DNA of 64,000 nucleotides from Sodalis glossinidius str. 'morsitans'. Its GTDB lineage: Bacteria > Pseudomonadota > Gammaproteobacteria > Enterobacterales > Enterobacteriaceae. The notes beneath the pieces were generated by a model, which saw only the letters and a program-made list of their open reading frames with translations, made no database searches and was not told the DNA's origin. The position numbers and the translations under genes were made by a program. Shown here piece by piece: positions 9,151-17,873 of the stretch; position 1 is the first letter of the stretch; each line of letters opens with the position of its first letter. The stretch covers positions 558,001 to 622,000 of the forward strand of contig NC_007712.1 of assembly GCF_000010085.1 (NCBI RefSeq), written 5' to 3'.

Positions 9151-9768
9151 ATGAACGGAGAGATCTGGGTCACCGTTCAGGAATGCACGGGGTTACCGGG
9201 ACTTCCCAGCAGTGCTCCCAATGAATGTAAGCAGAAAGCTAGAAACCTTTGTTCAGGATAATGCGGCTCTGTGCCGCAAGCGCGAAGGGAGCAAGGCGAT
9301 GAAATACCATCTTTCCGCCCTTCCGGCTGAAATCCGGGCAGCGGTGTTAAAATGTCGCAATCAGATAGAAACCTCTCAGGGTCTGATCACCTTGCCTAAG
9401 AAAAAGCAGGTCAACCCCCGAGCGCGCTTTTTTATGGCGCTGCTGGGAAAGTGCTACTACTGCCCAGCGGGACCAGGCCGGCGAACGGGTCAAGGCCGTA
9501 TTGCTGATGCATGAGCTGGTACAAAGCGGGTTGAGCGTCAGGGCTGCCGCACAGGCAGCAGGGCATTCGCTGGAGATGTCCGCCAACACGTTACACCGTT
9601 GGTACGGCAAGGTGAAAAAACAGGCGTGCCCGGATTAGGGACCTGCTTTACTGGATAACCGCCTACTTGAGCGTAAAAGCGCAGTCAGGGCCAATTTTCA
9701 TGATGACGCCTGGGAATTTATCAAAGCGGATTACCTTCGCCTGGAAAAACCGGCACTGACCAAGTGCT
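9151..9768 (+). pseudogene. Mu transposase A remnant
   Basis: Starts ATG 9151 after the Shine-Dalgarno AAGGAAG. The opening GEIWVTVQECTGLPGLPSS matches the Mu A N-terminal Ibeta domain (LWVSPKECANLPGLP). A frameshift follows near 9235; the frame from 9212 carries YHLSALPAEIRAAVLKCR, equivalent to the Mu A block ending at the enhancer-binding domain. Another shift near 9480 leads into SGLSVRAAAQAAGHSLE and later DDAWEFIKADYLRLEKPAL. It then breaks off around 9768 and joins transposase B sequence. Only about 200 of about 660 codons remain and the catalytic DDE core is absent, so the element cannot transpose itself. Confidence 0.85.
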
Positions 9769-10104
9769 ACGAAAGACCTTGCCCGCCCCACCGCAGTTTG
9801 TGAAAGCGGCCACGGTCAAGGAGATATGGGCGGTGTTCCAGTTTGTCCGGCTGGCGCAGTGCATGAATGTGATTGTCGGGGTGCCGGGGGTGGGTAAAAC
9901 CTTTGCCGCCCGCCAGTACTGCCAGCATGCTAATACCTGGATGGTGACCTTTTCCCCGGCCCACGCCAGCATCACCGAGTGTCTGCTGGAACTGGCGGAA
10001 GCGCTAGGTCTTAGCGACCTGCCTAGAAAGCCGGTGCCTTGCGGGTGTTGTCGCACACCCTGCGCCAGGCATGGCTGATGGCCAGCGGTGATGCCCAGGA
10101 CTAA
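9769..10104 (+). pseudogene. Mu transposition protein B (AAA+ ATPase) remnant
   Basis: The frame carries the Walker A motif GVPGVGKT preceded by FQFVRLAQCMNVIV, as in Mu-like B proteins, which activate transposase A and choose target DNA. The 5' end is fused to the stub of A and the start is lost. A frameshift near 10022 moves the tail (ALRVLSHTLRQAWLMASG) to another frame, and it stops at 10104. About 110 of about 310 codons remain. The ATP-hydrolysis half is missing. Confidence 0.8.
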
Positions 10105-10184
10105 CTGGGGGGAAAAATACATCAAGGCGGCGTTCAGGGAGGTGTATACCGATACCGACCTGCTGCCGGCAAGGGGGTGAGTAT

Positions 10185-10390
10185 GGGCGGTGTGCTCTTT
10201 ACCGACAGCAGCCGGACGCCAGGTGCTGCTCAATACCCGGCGGGTGGTGTCTGTTTCGCTGGAATCGTCACACAGTCTGTTAGTGTCGTTTGGCAACCGT
10301 GGGGGACGCGCTCTATGTACTGCCGGATGCGCAGGAGGTGATGATGCAGTTATGTCATGACATGAACCAGTTACTCAGGAGAGCCAGTGA
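10185..10390 (+). pseudogene. Small unidentified early phage gene, frameshifted
   Basis: After the B remnant, a frame gives VLFTDSS and, shifted, RQVLLNTRRVVSVSLESSH and ALYVLPDAQEVMMQLCHDMN, ending at TGA 10388-10390 overlapping the next start. Two indels split it. The compact basic beta-rich start and helical tail do not match a family I know. Treated as an accessory gene of the early operon. Confidence 0.4.
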
Positions 10391-10806
10391 TGAATAACCC
10401 TTTACGCCATGAAGTCCGCGCCCTGCGGCGTATGGCCCGCTACGCACGTTATAACTTTGATAATAGCATCCGGCCATATATCACCCTGTCACGCGGGGCA
10501 ACGCCGTACCTCTATCTGGACCGGTATGAGATGGCGGCGGCGACCTTACCCTCGGCCAAGCAACATGATTACCGGTGGCAGGGATTTGATGTGGATGTCT
10601 GGGAAGCGCTGCAACTGGGGTGCACTCTCTCTGGCCCAAGCCGGCGTCAGGCGTGGTACACCGCCTGGCACACCTTACGGGTATTGCTGTCCGGGCGGGC
10701 AGTACCGTCCGGATCGGGGCCGGTTTTATTGAGCAAGCTACTGTGTGAGGCTCGCCTATCAATGAAAATGCTGAAAAGGACAGGTCACAATGATGAACAT
10801 GTTTGA
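10390..10806 (+). CDS. Hypothetical early phage protein
   Basis: 138 residues from ATG 10390, which overlaps the preceding stop; a GTG at 10387 is also possible. No frameshift or internal stop. The protein is basic and Arg/Tyr/Trp rich (RALRRMARYARYNFDNS). I recognise no domain. It overlaps the next gene by 17 bp, so the two are translated together. Its place between B and the DUF3164 gene is the variable accessory zone of Mu-like early operons. The C-terminus (LCEARLSMKMLKRTGHNDE) may have been altered by an indel. Confidence 0.5.
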   Translation: MNNPLRHEVRALRRMARYARYNFDNSIRPYITLSRGATPYLYLDRYEMAAATLPSAKQHDYRWQGFDVDVWEALQLGCTLSGPSRRQAWYTAWHTLRVLLSGRAVPSGSGPVLLSKLLCEARLSMKMLKRTGHNDEHV

Positions 10807-11023
10807 TGCCATAAACGCCGTGCGCAGCCGGCTACGTCAGGCGGGCAGTGACATCCTGCATACCCAGCGTTACTGCCAGCGCCCCTTTATAAAAATCACC
10901 CCGCCGGTACGCCCGGAGGAGAGGGATAAAGCGACGGAAATCACCCTTTACTGCCAGGGAGAGCGCCGTCAGGTGTACGCCCGCCGGATTGAGGGGTGTC
11001 TGGTGTATTGGGAGTGGCCATGA
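10790..11023 (+). CDS. Hypothetical early phage protein
   Basis: 77 residues, intact, starting at tandem ATGs. It contains a predicted OB-like stretch (FIKITPPVRPEERDKATEIT then QVYARRIEGCLVYWEW). No family is recognised. Overlap with genes on both sides argues for a real translated gene in the early operon. Confidence 0.5.
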   Translation: MMNMFDAINAVRSRLRQAGSDILHTQRYCQRPFIKITPPVRPEERDKATEITLYCQGERRQVYARRIEGCLVYWEWP

Positions 11024-11088
11024 CTGAAGACGACGTTGTGGCAGTGCTGTTTTTTTATCATCATACCGCTAGCGATAGCCGCCAGTGA
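11020..11088 (+). CDS. Very short early phage ORF, possibly truncated
   Basis: 22 residues (MTEDDVVAVLFFYHHTASDS) whose ATGA start overlaps the preceding stop. A run of seven T at about 11050 sits inside it, so it may be the stub of a longer gene cut by a homopolymer indel. Weak evidence. Confidence 0.25.
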   Translation: MTEDDVVAVLFFYHHTASDSRQ

Positions 11089-11118
11089 TAATCGCAAAAA
11101 GTAAACATGAGACTGACG

Positions 11119-11709
11119 ATGAACGAGCTAAATATCACGCCCTCCATCCCGGCGGGCTACCGGCGCAACGCACAGGGTCACCTGGTGCCCGCTGACACTA
11201 TCAAGCCCGTTGATAAATTGAGCGACGAGCTGGTCAATGCCCTGTTTGACGAGGCGCGTCAACTACGGTGTCAAATGGCCGCGTTCAAACAGCGCGCCAT
11301 GCAGCAGATAAGCGATTTTATCGACCTGTCCGCCGCAGAGTACGGCGTCAATTATGGTGCCACTAAAGGTAATGTAACGCTGACCAGCTTTGACGGCGAG
11401 CGAAGTGTGCGTAGAGCCGGTGGATGAGCACCGTATTTTTGATGAGCGTATTCAGGTCGCAAAAGAAAAAATAGAGGCCTGTATTACTAGATGGTCAGGC
11501 GGTGCCGATGCCAAATTGATGGCGCTGGTCAACCGCGCTTTCAATGTCAATAAACAGGGCTATATTGATATCAATAGCGTGCTATCACTACGAGACCTTG
11601 ATATTACGATGAAGACTAGCAAGAGGCTATGCGTGCCGTGACGGACTCAATAAAAGTCAGCGGCTCGACCCGTTATATTCGTTTTTATCAACGGGAGGAG
11701 AACAAATAA
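11119..11709 (+). pseudogene. DUF3164 family phage protein, frameshifted
   Basis: Start ATG 11119. The beginning IPAGYRRNAQGHLVPADTIK and the middle AAEYGVNYGATKGNVTLTSF are characteristic of DUF3164, a conserved early protein of Mu-like phages of unknown function. One indel near 11400 moves the frame to HRIFDERIQVAKEKIEACI, and a second near 11620 restores the tail VSGSTRYIRFYQREENK ending at 11709. All conserved blocks survive, so the gene is whole but broken twice. Confidence 0.75.
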
Positions 11710-11823
11710 TATACACAATTGCTGCTCGATATCTCCAGACTGTAATGCCTTTTTAATCGATGGTTTTAAATCCGGTGCGTGCGTCAGGGCTTCGTGAGCG
11801 CAAAATTTAGCCGAGGACATATT

Positions 11824-12327
11824 ATGTCAGTGAATGAACAGTCTATTTATGATGCCGCCCTGGCACGGTGGGGCCATGACCGGCAAATGTTAAAAATCAT
11901 TGATGCCTGCAGCCAACTAGCCGGGGCGCTATCACGTTTCCTTACTCATGAGCAGAACGTCGGGCAGGTCTGCGCGGCCGCCGTCGAGGTTGACATCATG
12001 ATTGAACAGCTACGCTCTGGCGGCATGGGGGCAATAATGGAGGATGAAAAAATTCGCAAATTGCACCGCCTCGCCCGGCGTCTACTGCCGCAAGATTCAC
12101 CGCAGACGACGGACGCCACTTTCGCCCCCGACAACCTTATCAACGAGGCGCTGGATGCCGGCGAGCAGGCGTTGGCCCTCTATAACCGTGGCCGCAGCAC
12201 CGCCGCCGATAAGCGTCTGGCTGCCCGGTTTATCCGTAAGGCGGTCGGGCATTTCTGGCATGTAGCCCAGCATTGCATCAGTGAAGCACAGCGTGAAGCA
12301 ACACCGTCCCGGGAGGTTTCAGCATGA
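11824..12327 (+). CDS. Hypothetical phage protein, helical
   Basis: 167 residues from ATG 11824; an upstream GTG-type start at 11779 would add 15 less likely residues. Almost entirely alpha-helical by composition, with repeated Ala/Leu/Arg helices. No family is recognised. Intact, and overlapping the next gene by 4 bp (ATGA), so part of the early operon. Confidence 0.55.
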   Translation: MSVNEQSIYDAALARWGHDRQMLKIIDACSQLAGALSRFLTHEQNVGQVCAAAVEVDIMIEQLRSGGMGAIMEDEKIRKLHRLARRLLPQDSPQTTDATFAPDNLINEALDAGEQALALYNRGRSTAADKRLAARFIRKAVGHFWHVAQHCISEAQREATPSREVSA

Positions 12328-12779
12328 GCAATATTGTGATGAAACAGGTCCTTGAACAACTGCATCTTACCCCGCGCCTGACCTGTAGTGACCTGGCTCA
12401 ACGCACGGGCTTCAAACCCGGTGAGTTGATTGATATGCTGCGCCGGGCCGTGCTGGATGGCGTGCTAACAGAGCTTAATGGCTTCTATGCCCTGGGCAGT
12501 CCGACCACAAGCCCCCGTCCTGGCTATCCCTGGGTGGAAGGTCGGTTGTTGCCCGATTGGGTTGCGCTGCTGGCTATCGGCGCAAAAGGCTGTGAGCAGG
12601 TTTGCGTGGTGGCAGAAACCCAGGACTGGGCACAGAAAAAAGACGGCGTGCCCGCCTTTATGCTGGCGTATCTAACACTTTCCCCCACCCGATGCCGCTG
12701 CGCCAGCAGCGGGCAGAATATCAGCGCGCAGGTGCTGCGCTATTTACCCTTTGACCCGACGCCGGTCTCGAGGAGGTAA
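12324..12779 (+). CDS. Phage helix-turn-helix protein, C-terminus altered
   Basis: 151 residues. The N-terminus (LHLTPRLTCSDLAQRTGFKP then GELIDMLRRAVLDG) looks like a winged-helix DNA-binding domain. The middle block WVEGRLLPDWVALLAIGAKG is not recognised. The tail after LAYLTLSP changes character, which suggests an indel near 12680 in a CCCC run; it then ends SRR just before a good ribosome-binding site for the next gene. A regulatory role is inference. Confidence 0.5.
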   Translation: MSNIVMKQVLEQLHLTPRLTCSDLAQRTGFKPGELIDMLRRAVLDGVLTELNGFYALGSPTTSPRPGYPWVEGRLLPDWVALLAIGAKGCEQVCVVAETQDWAQKKDGVPAFMLAYLTLSPTRCRCASSGQNISAQVLRYLPFDPTPVSRR

Positions 12780-12781
12780 GT

Positions 12782-13123
12782 ATGGAATTATTATCCATTC
12801 CCGTCGCCCAGTGGCCGCCGCAGAACCATGACCCTCGCCGGCTAAAGATGTTTATCCATCCCGAGGTGCTGGTTCAGGTATTCGATGAAGGTAACGGCAT
12901 TTACCGATTGACGGTCAATCTGCTGGCCCTTGGCGGTAACGAGCGCTGGAAAGACGGGATATCGTGGGACAGCCTGCAAGAGATTAAGGATTCGGTCGGT
13001 TTTGCTGGGCAGGATGCGGTCGAGGTCTATCCCGCCGCACAGGATGTGGTCAATGTCGCTAATATGCGGCATCTGTGGGTTCTGCTGGAAAAGCGGCCTT
13101 TTGCCTGGAGACATGAGTCATGA
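12782..13123 (+). CDS. DUF7694-like phage protein
   Basis: 113 residues, intact. The blocks DGISWDSLQEIKDSVGF, AVEVYPAAQDVVNVANMRHL and WVL resemble a small family found in early regions of Mu-like phages (as I recall, DUF7694) with the pattern LQ.IKN then EAVELYPAE then N..HLW. Function unknown. A strong ribosome-binding site (GAGGTAAG) precedes the ATG. It overlaps gemA by 4 bp. Confidence 0.55.
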   Translation: MELLSIPVAQWPPQNHDPRRLKMFIHPEVLVQVFDEGNGIYRLTVNLLALGGNERWKDGISWDSLQEIKDSVGFAGQDAVEVYPAAQDVVNVANMRHLWVLLEKRPFAWRHES

Positions 13124-13635
13124 TGCTGCGAAACAGGAGAGAATACGTGGACCGCTCAACACTTATCAAACTCATTCACCTTGCCCGGCGTCAACTCCAG
13201 CTTGATGACGAGACCTACCGCGCGGCGCTTGGCAAGGTGTGTAGCACAAAAACCAGCTGCCGGGATATGACCGTACCCGAGCTGGCCAGGGTGCTGGAGG
13301 CGTTTAAGAAAAAGGGCTTTAACGTGCGTTCAAAGCCCTCTTTACGCGGCGTTAAACCCGCTTCACCGGTCAAATCCTGTCCATCTGGCAGACCATGCAC
13401 CGCCAGGGATTTGTACAGTCGGACACTGAAGCGGCGCTCAATGTCTGGATAAGGCGTACCACGGCCAAGGAAAACGGCGGGCTGGGGGGTGGCGCAGCTG
13501 GCCTGGCTTAATCAGGATAGTGCGCTGGCCGTCAAGGTGCTTGAAAGCCTCAAGTGCTGGCACTGGCGCTGCATGCTGGCAAAGCTTCCGCCGGGTACGG
13601 CGGTAGAAAGTTATACCCGTGTCTGCGACCGTTAA
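13120..13635 (+). pseudogene. gemA: GemA (Mu gp16) family regulator, frameshifted
   Basis: The N-terminal block STLIKLIHLARRQLQLDDET then YRAALGKV is the GemA/DUF1018 signature. GemA of Mu modulates host gene expression and DNA supercoiling. The frame breaks near 13360 in the ROIWQTMHRQG-equivalent region; the downstream part (QGFVQSDTEAALNVWIRRTT, later WHWRCMLAKLP) lies in other frames up to TAA at about 13633-13635. The gene is complete in length but not translatable as one protein. Confidence 0.75.
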
Positions 13636-13665
13636 TCAGGCACAGGCATAATCCACGCGCACAAA

Positions 13666-13690
13666 TCCCGCCGACCCGACGGGGTTTTTT
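13666..13690 (+). terminator. Probable rho-independent terminator after gemA
   Basis: A GC-rich inverted repeat (CCCG...CGGG) is followed directly by TTTTTT at 13685-13690. It lies between gemA and mor and would end the early transcript, as the Mu early terminator does. Confidence 0.6.
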
Positions 13691-13735
13691 GTATACTGAG
13701 TACCCTATTAACCTCCCAGCAGACGAGGTTACGCA

Positions 13736-14141
13736 TGCCCCTGGAACAACCGGATTTATTGCAGGATGCACCGCACCTTGACCGTATGGAGACCGTGGCG
13801 GAGGAGACCCCTTGCAGCGCCAGTGGCCGCAGTTGCTGGGCGCTCTGGTGGATGTGATGGACAACGAGCTGCAACGCCAGGGCTTTGACCCAGAACGGGC
13901 GCGCAAGCAGGCCGCCGCGCTGGCTGCCTATACCGGCGGGCGCAATTATTACCTGCCCAAGGGCGATACCCTGTTTAACGCCTTGCGCGATGATGAGATA
14001 TTCAGCCGCTGGTTCAAGGGGACCCGCATCGAGAGCCTGCGCCGCGAATACCGGCTCGGTCAGCAGCAGATTTACCATATTATCGCCACCCAGCGCCAAC
14101 TCCACGCCCGCCGCACACAGCCAGATCTCTTCGCCCACTGA
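13736..14141 (+). pseudogene. mor: Mor, activator of middle transcription, frameshifted
   Basis: The main frame (13812-14141) gives 109 residues with the Mor/C domain: LLGALVDVMDNELQRQGFD, then AYTGGRNYYLPKG, then the C-terminal helix-turn-helix SLRREYRLGQQQIYHIIA. Mor switches on the middle promoter that makes C, which in turn activates late genes. The true start is probably ATG 13736 (MPLEQPDLLQDAPHLDRMET), but this is in another frame; an indel near 13800 separates them. The DNA-binding part could still be made from an internal start. Confidence 0.8.
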
Positions 14142-14262
14142 CCCCGCGACTCGCCCGGACAATCGACTGGCCCCCATGGGACGGATTGTTAACGGAGCGT
14201 AATCCCTTCCCTGTCGGTTAACGCCCTATCCTTGTGCGCATCAGCGCGTTAAGGAGACCGCT

Positions 14263-14749
14263 ATGCCCGCTTTGCCCGAACCCTTGCGTAAAAAACTGCT
14301 GGCCCTATCCGGTGCCGGCGCACTGGCGATGGCCACCTGCTATACCGCGTTCTGGGAAGGTCACGCCACCGACCCTATGCCGACAGTGGCGGCGTACTCA
14401 CGGTGTGCTACGGCCATACCGGTGGCGACATCACTCCCGAGACGACCAAAACGCCGGCGCAGTGTGAGGCCCTGCTGGCGGCGGATATGCGCCAGGCTTT
14501 CGCCGTGATTGACCAGCATGTCACCGTGCCGCTATCAGATGGGCAGCGTGTGGCGCTCGCGGCGTTTATTCACAATGGGGGCCTTTGCGCGCTCGCCCCT
14601 GCTAAAGCGCATCAATGCCGGCGGCCTGCGATGAGCTTTGTCGCTGGGTCAAGGTGAATGGCGTCACGCTGAACGGTCTGGTCAATCGGCGCACCGCCGA
14701 TGAATGGCTGTGCCGGCACGGACTGCCCACCCCCGAGGATAAATGGTGA
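14263..14749 (+). pseudogene. Phage endolysin (GH24 lysozyme, SAR type), frameshifted
   Basis: N-terminal part: a weakly hydrophobic signal-anchor-like segment (LLALSGAGALAMATCYTAFW) then EGH, the position of the catalytic Glu. The middle block LTVCYGHTGGDI is the GH24 motif with the catalytic Asp/Thr region, in a different frame. The tail VNGLVNRRTADEWLC is again shifted. It ends at TGA 14747-14749, overlapping the next gene. At least two indels are present. The enzyme would cut peptidoglycan at lysis. It belongs to the R21-like family common in Sodalis and Salmonella phages. Confidence 0.75.
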
Positions 14750-15255
14750 CAGGCAGTCTGAGAGTCGTATTCACCCTGTGCCTGCTGGCCTCCCTGTTAG
14801 GGGCCGGTGGCTGGCTCTGGCAGCGTGAACGCCTGCGTGAAACCGTGCTGTATACCCTGCGTCAGGAGCGCGATGCGGCCTGGCAGGCGCTCGCCGAGCA
14901 GCGGCAGACGCAGCAGGTTTTTCATACCCTGGATCAGACCGTCGAGCATGAAAAAGAGCAACAATGCGGAGAAAGTGAAAAAGGCCGCCAGCAGGTGCGC
15001 CAGCGGTTATCGCGGGTCAATTGCATCCGTGAGCCTGTGCCTGGCCCTGTGGCTGACCGGGTGCGCCGCGACGCCCGTCTGCTGACGGTAGAAACCCGCC
15101 TGGGGACCACGCCATCCGCGCAGACGGTGCATGCCCTGAAAGTGGAAATCACCGAGCTGCGCGGCGATTTGAAAGAGACCCGCGCCAGCTTGCAGGCGGT
15201 GACGCATCAGCTGGAGTTACTGGTGGAAAAAGCCCTTTACCGGAGTGACGGATGA
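14743..15255 (+). pseudogene. Fusion of Rz-like spanin N-terminus with DUF2730 (gp25) C-terminus
   Basis: One open frame of 170 residues, but built from two genes. Residues 1 to about 105 have an N-terminal membrane anchor (VFTLCLLASLLGAGGWLW), a coiled coil rich in Gln/Glu, and NCIREPVPGPVADRVR, typical of Rz inner-membrane spanins. Residues from about 112 (VETRLGTTPSAQTVHALKVE to LELLVEKALY) match the end of the Mu gp25/DUF2730 protein. The genes in between (Rz1 end, gp24-like and the gp25 start) are missing. A deletion has therefore joined them in frame at about 15075. Confidence 0.65.
14948..15085 (+). CDS. Rz1-like lipoprotein nested in Rz, truncated
   Basis: In another frame inside the Rz part, a 45-residue ORF contains a hydrophobic segment and lipobox (SLCLALWLTGC). 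This is the classic arrangement of Rz1 outer-membrane spanins embedded in Rz. Only seven residues follow the lipobox Cys (CAATPVC), so the proline-rich mature part was removed by the same deletion that fused Rz to gp25. Confidence 0.45.
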   Translation: MKKSNNAEKVKKAASRCASGYRGSIASVSLCLALWLTGCAATPVC

Positions 15256-15542
15256 TTGACGATATTTTGACGCAAGACCAGTGCCTGGTGATAGTGCGTT
15301 CACTGAATGATTATCACGGCGAATTAAATGAATCGGTGTTTCAGGACTGCCTCGAAGCCTACGGTCATAAGGTGTCGCGCGCCTGCGTGCGCGTGTTGCT
15401 GGCCTGGCTGGCGAAGCAGGACCTGTTGCGACTCGACACCTTACCCGGCGGCTATCTGGTGGCCCATCTGTGCGGGAGCGGGCAGGAGGTCGCTGAGGGT
15501 CGCGCGACCGTGCTGGGTGTGAAGAAGCCGCGTCGGCGCTAA
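15252..15542 (+). CDS. Mu gp26-like small winged-helix protein
   Basis: 96 residues, intact. The pattern LNDYHGELNESVFQDCLEAY then GHKVSRACVRVLLAWLAKQD and LPGGYLVAHL matches the conserved gp26-position protein of Mu-like phages (annotated VpaChn25_0724 family), predicted to be a winged helix and located just before gp27/terminase. A role in packaging is inferred from position only. Confidence 0.65.
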   Translation: MIDDILTQDQCLVIVRSLNDYHGELNESVFQDCLEAYGHKVSRACVRVLLAWLAKQDLLRLDTLPGGYLVAHLCGSGQEVAEGRATVLGVKKPRRR

Positions 15543-15552
15543 GGGGGAAGGG

Positions 15553-16135
15553 ATGGGAAAAGCCACCCGAGGCCGTCCCGGCAAGGTCAATGTGCTGCCG
15601 GAAGATATCCGTAAACTTCTTTTTACGCTGCTACGGGAAAAGCGCATCACCCAGCTGCAAATTCTGGACGAGGTAAACCGCCTGATTGAAGCGGCCGGGG
15701 TACCCGCCGGATCAGAAACTCTCGCGTAGCGCCCTGAACCGGCTGGCGAGTGAAAACGAGCGCGTGGCGCGGGATTTACGCGAGCTGCGCGAACAGACCA
15801 GCGCCCTTACCGCCGAACTGGGCGAAAAACCCACCGGCGAAACCTCGCGACTGATTATGGAGATGGCGCGCTCCCTGCTGTTCAAGGGCATACGCAAGCA
15901 CCAGATTGCCAGCCGGGATAACGACGATATTGATATTGATTTTCTGAAAGAAGCCATGCTGGCCGCCCAGCGCCTGGAGAGCACGGCAGAGATGAGCCAC
16001 AAGCGCGATGCGGAAATCCGCCAGGCCTATGCTGAGGAAACGGCGAATGCCGTCAGTGAAGCGCTACGTGGGCAGGAGGGCATGAGTCACCAGATGGAAA
16101 GCAAAATCCGCGACATTTTGCTGGGTAAAGCCTAA
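15553..16135 (+). pseudogene. DUF3486 (Mu gp27), small terminase-like, frameshifted
   Basis: Start ATG 15553: MGKATRGRPGKVNVLPEDIR is the DUF3486 opening. A single-base indel near 15710 (after AAGVPA) puts the rest, QKLSRSALNRLASENERVAR to SKIRDILLGKA, in the frame that ends at 16135. In Mu, gp27 is thought to be the small terminase subunit. All blocks are present, so one indel is the only visible lesion. Confidence 0.75.
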
Positions 16136-16172
16136 TGCATTTTTCAACAGTTTGATTTTTCATGTAAATTGC

Positions 16173-16737
16173 CAATGCAAACCGCTGAACAGCCGTCCAC
16201 TATGCACCGATTGACCGATCCGCGCAAAATTGACTTGCGCGAGGCCACCCTTGCCTGCGGCGTCGATGTGCCCGAATCACTGTCGTTACCCGAAAATGAA
16301 CCGGTATTTTTGCCTTATCAACAACGCTGGTTCCTCGACGACAGCCCGGTGTGCATTGCCGAAAAATCCCGCCGTACCGGCCTGACCTGGGCCGAGGCCG
16401 GGCGTAACGTCATCACCGCCAGCAAGTTGCGGCGCGATGGCGGACGCAATGTGTTTTACGTCGGCAGCAAGAAGGAGATGGCGCTGGAATATATTGCCGC
16501 CTGCGCGCTGTTTGCCTGCGCTTTTAACCAGCTGGCCCAGGCCGATGTTTACGAGTCCACCTTCTGGGACAGCGAGAAGCACGAGGAAATCCTCCAGTAC
16601 ATGCTCCGCTTTCCTCACAGCGGCTTTAAAATTCAGGCGTTAAGCTCTCGCCCTTCCAACCTCCGAGGCTTGCAGGGCGACGTGGTGATTGACGAGGCGG
16701 TGTTCCATGAATCCCTTGAAGAACTGCTCAAGGCGGC
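16173..16737 (+). pseudogene. Large terminase (Mu gp28) N-terminal part, truncated and fused
   Basis: About 190 residues of the ATPase domain: FLPYQQRWFLDDSP, a Walker-A-like segment EKSRRTGLTWAEA, and the Walker B region GDVVIDEAVFHE. It stops being terminase after SLEELLKAA, where the sequence runs straight into gp30 (RLDVLSAIRDEVDRAKSQG). The C-terminal nuclease domain and the whole portal gene gp29 are missing, a deletion of roughly 2.5-3 kb judged from the usual Mu order. Packaging is therefore impossible. Confidence 0.8.
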
Positions 16738-17756
16738 GCGGCTGGATGTCCTGAGTGCGATCCGTGACGAGGTGGATAGAGCAAAATCACAGGGAATATC
16801 CCGGTAGGAGTTTATCAACATGCTGACGCCCCGGCTGCAAAAGCTCGGGTGGTGGAGGAAGCAGGTCGTGGTGGACAGCCAGGGCAATGCCGAAGCCGTG
16901 CAACTGGGCAGCGCCCGCCGTCTGGCGACGATATATAACGTCAATACCCGCCCAACGGGTTTAACTGCCGTTGCCGGGTACGCGCCTTGTCAAAACGCCG
17001 ACTGAATGAGTTGGGCCTGCGCGTTACGGAAGATGCCGGTCAGCTACACACTCATGAGGCAGAGGCGGGTGTCGATAAGCGTAGTGGGGAAATCGTCACC
17101 ACCCCCGTTACCACCTTTGATGATGGCAAGGTAAAAATGACGCCGGATGTGGGCTGGTCCTATCACCCCGGCGCGGCGGCGTTCGGTGTTGACCAGACAA
17201 TGATCCGCAAACTCCTTGAGGTCAAAGACGCGGCGCTGCGTGAAGCCGTGGTGCAGGAGCTGAACAACAAGCCCGGTGCGTCAGTTGAGTTTTTCGCTGT
17301 GGGCCACGCGCATTATGCAAAGCCGGCGTGCCGGTAACGGCATTCACACGCTGGTTTTTTTGCCGGAAGCCATCGCCCGTGCGGTACAGGCGCGCACTGG
17401 GCAAGCACCGCCCCTTCTGCTGGCGATGAGCGAAAAAACCTGTTGCATGCCGACAGTGACAAGCACCATAAAACCGGTGTGTCACATTGTTGCCCGAGGA
17501 TGTGGTCGCACTCCTCCCTGGCTTGCTGGCAAAGCCGCAGGCCGTATTATGAGATAAACGCCACAAAAACCTGATTATCATTGCGAAAATCTCTGACGAC
17601 GGACACATGAAAATTGCTGTGAATGCCCCTTACGGTGTCAGGAAACATCCTGATAGCCTGGATATAGTCATTAATGCCTATCGTGTCAAGCTTGATGATC
17701 TAAAATCGGATATTGCAGGTGAAAAATTGGAATTATTGGCGGGAAAGCTGGATTAG
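16738..17756 (+). pseudogene. Mu gp30 (F) minor head/morphogenesis protein remnant with nuclease-like tail
   Basis: Pieces in different frames: DVLSAIRDEVDRAKSQG and FINMLTPRLQKLGWWRKQVV to RRLATIYNVNT (SPP1 gp7-like head morphogenesis domain). An internal deletion jumps to PPNGFNCRCRVRALSKRRLN. The frame 16987-17337 continues to LNNKPGASVEFF. Beyond a further shift the frame ending at TAG 17754-17756 reads TLLPEDVVALLPGLLAKPQAVL, stop, DKRHKNLIIIAKISDD. That last part resembles the phage barnase/EndoU/ColicinE5-D/RelE-like (PBECR) nuclease domains found at the end of such proteins. It is non-functional as a whole. Confidence 0.7.
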
Positions 17757-17835
17757 GTCGATGGTAGGAGTCGAACCTGCATACATGCCGCACCTCGAAA
17801 GGCTCACACCGCTTTACCGTTAAGAGTACATCGAT
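17757..17835 (-). tRNA. Degenerate tRNA-like sequence
   Basis: On the minus strand, ATCGATG at 17835-17829 pairs with CATCGAC at 17763-17757 (six of seven pairs) like an acceptor stem. A T-arm-like segment GCAGG-TTCGACT-CCTAC (one mismatch) is at the right distance, and a D-loop-like AACGGTAA is present. The anticodon arm does not fold canonically; a TCG anticodon is conceivable but unsupported by pairing. No CCA is encoded. It lies directly against the gp30 stop. It could be a decayed phage tRNA or a chance cloverleaf. Confidence 0.35.
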
Positions 17836-17873
17836 CTGTATGTATATTAGTCACAAAGCCCCTGGAGGGCAAG

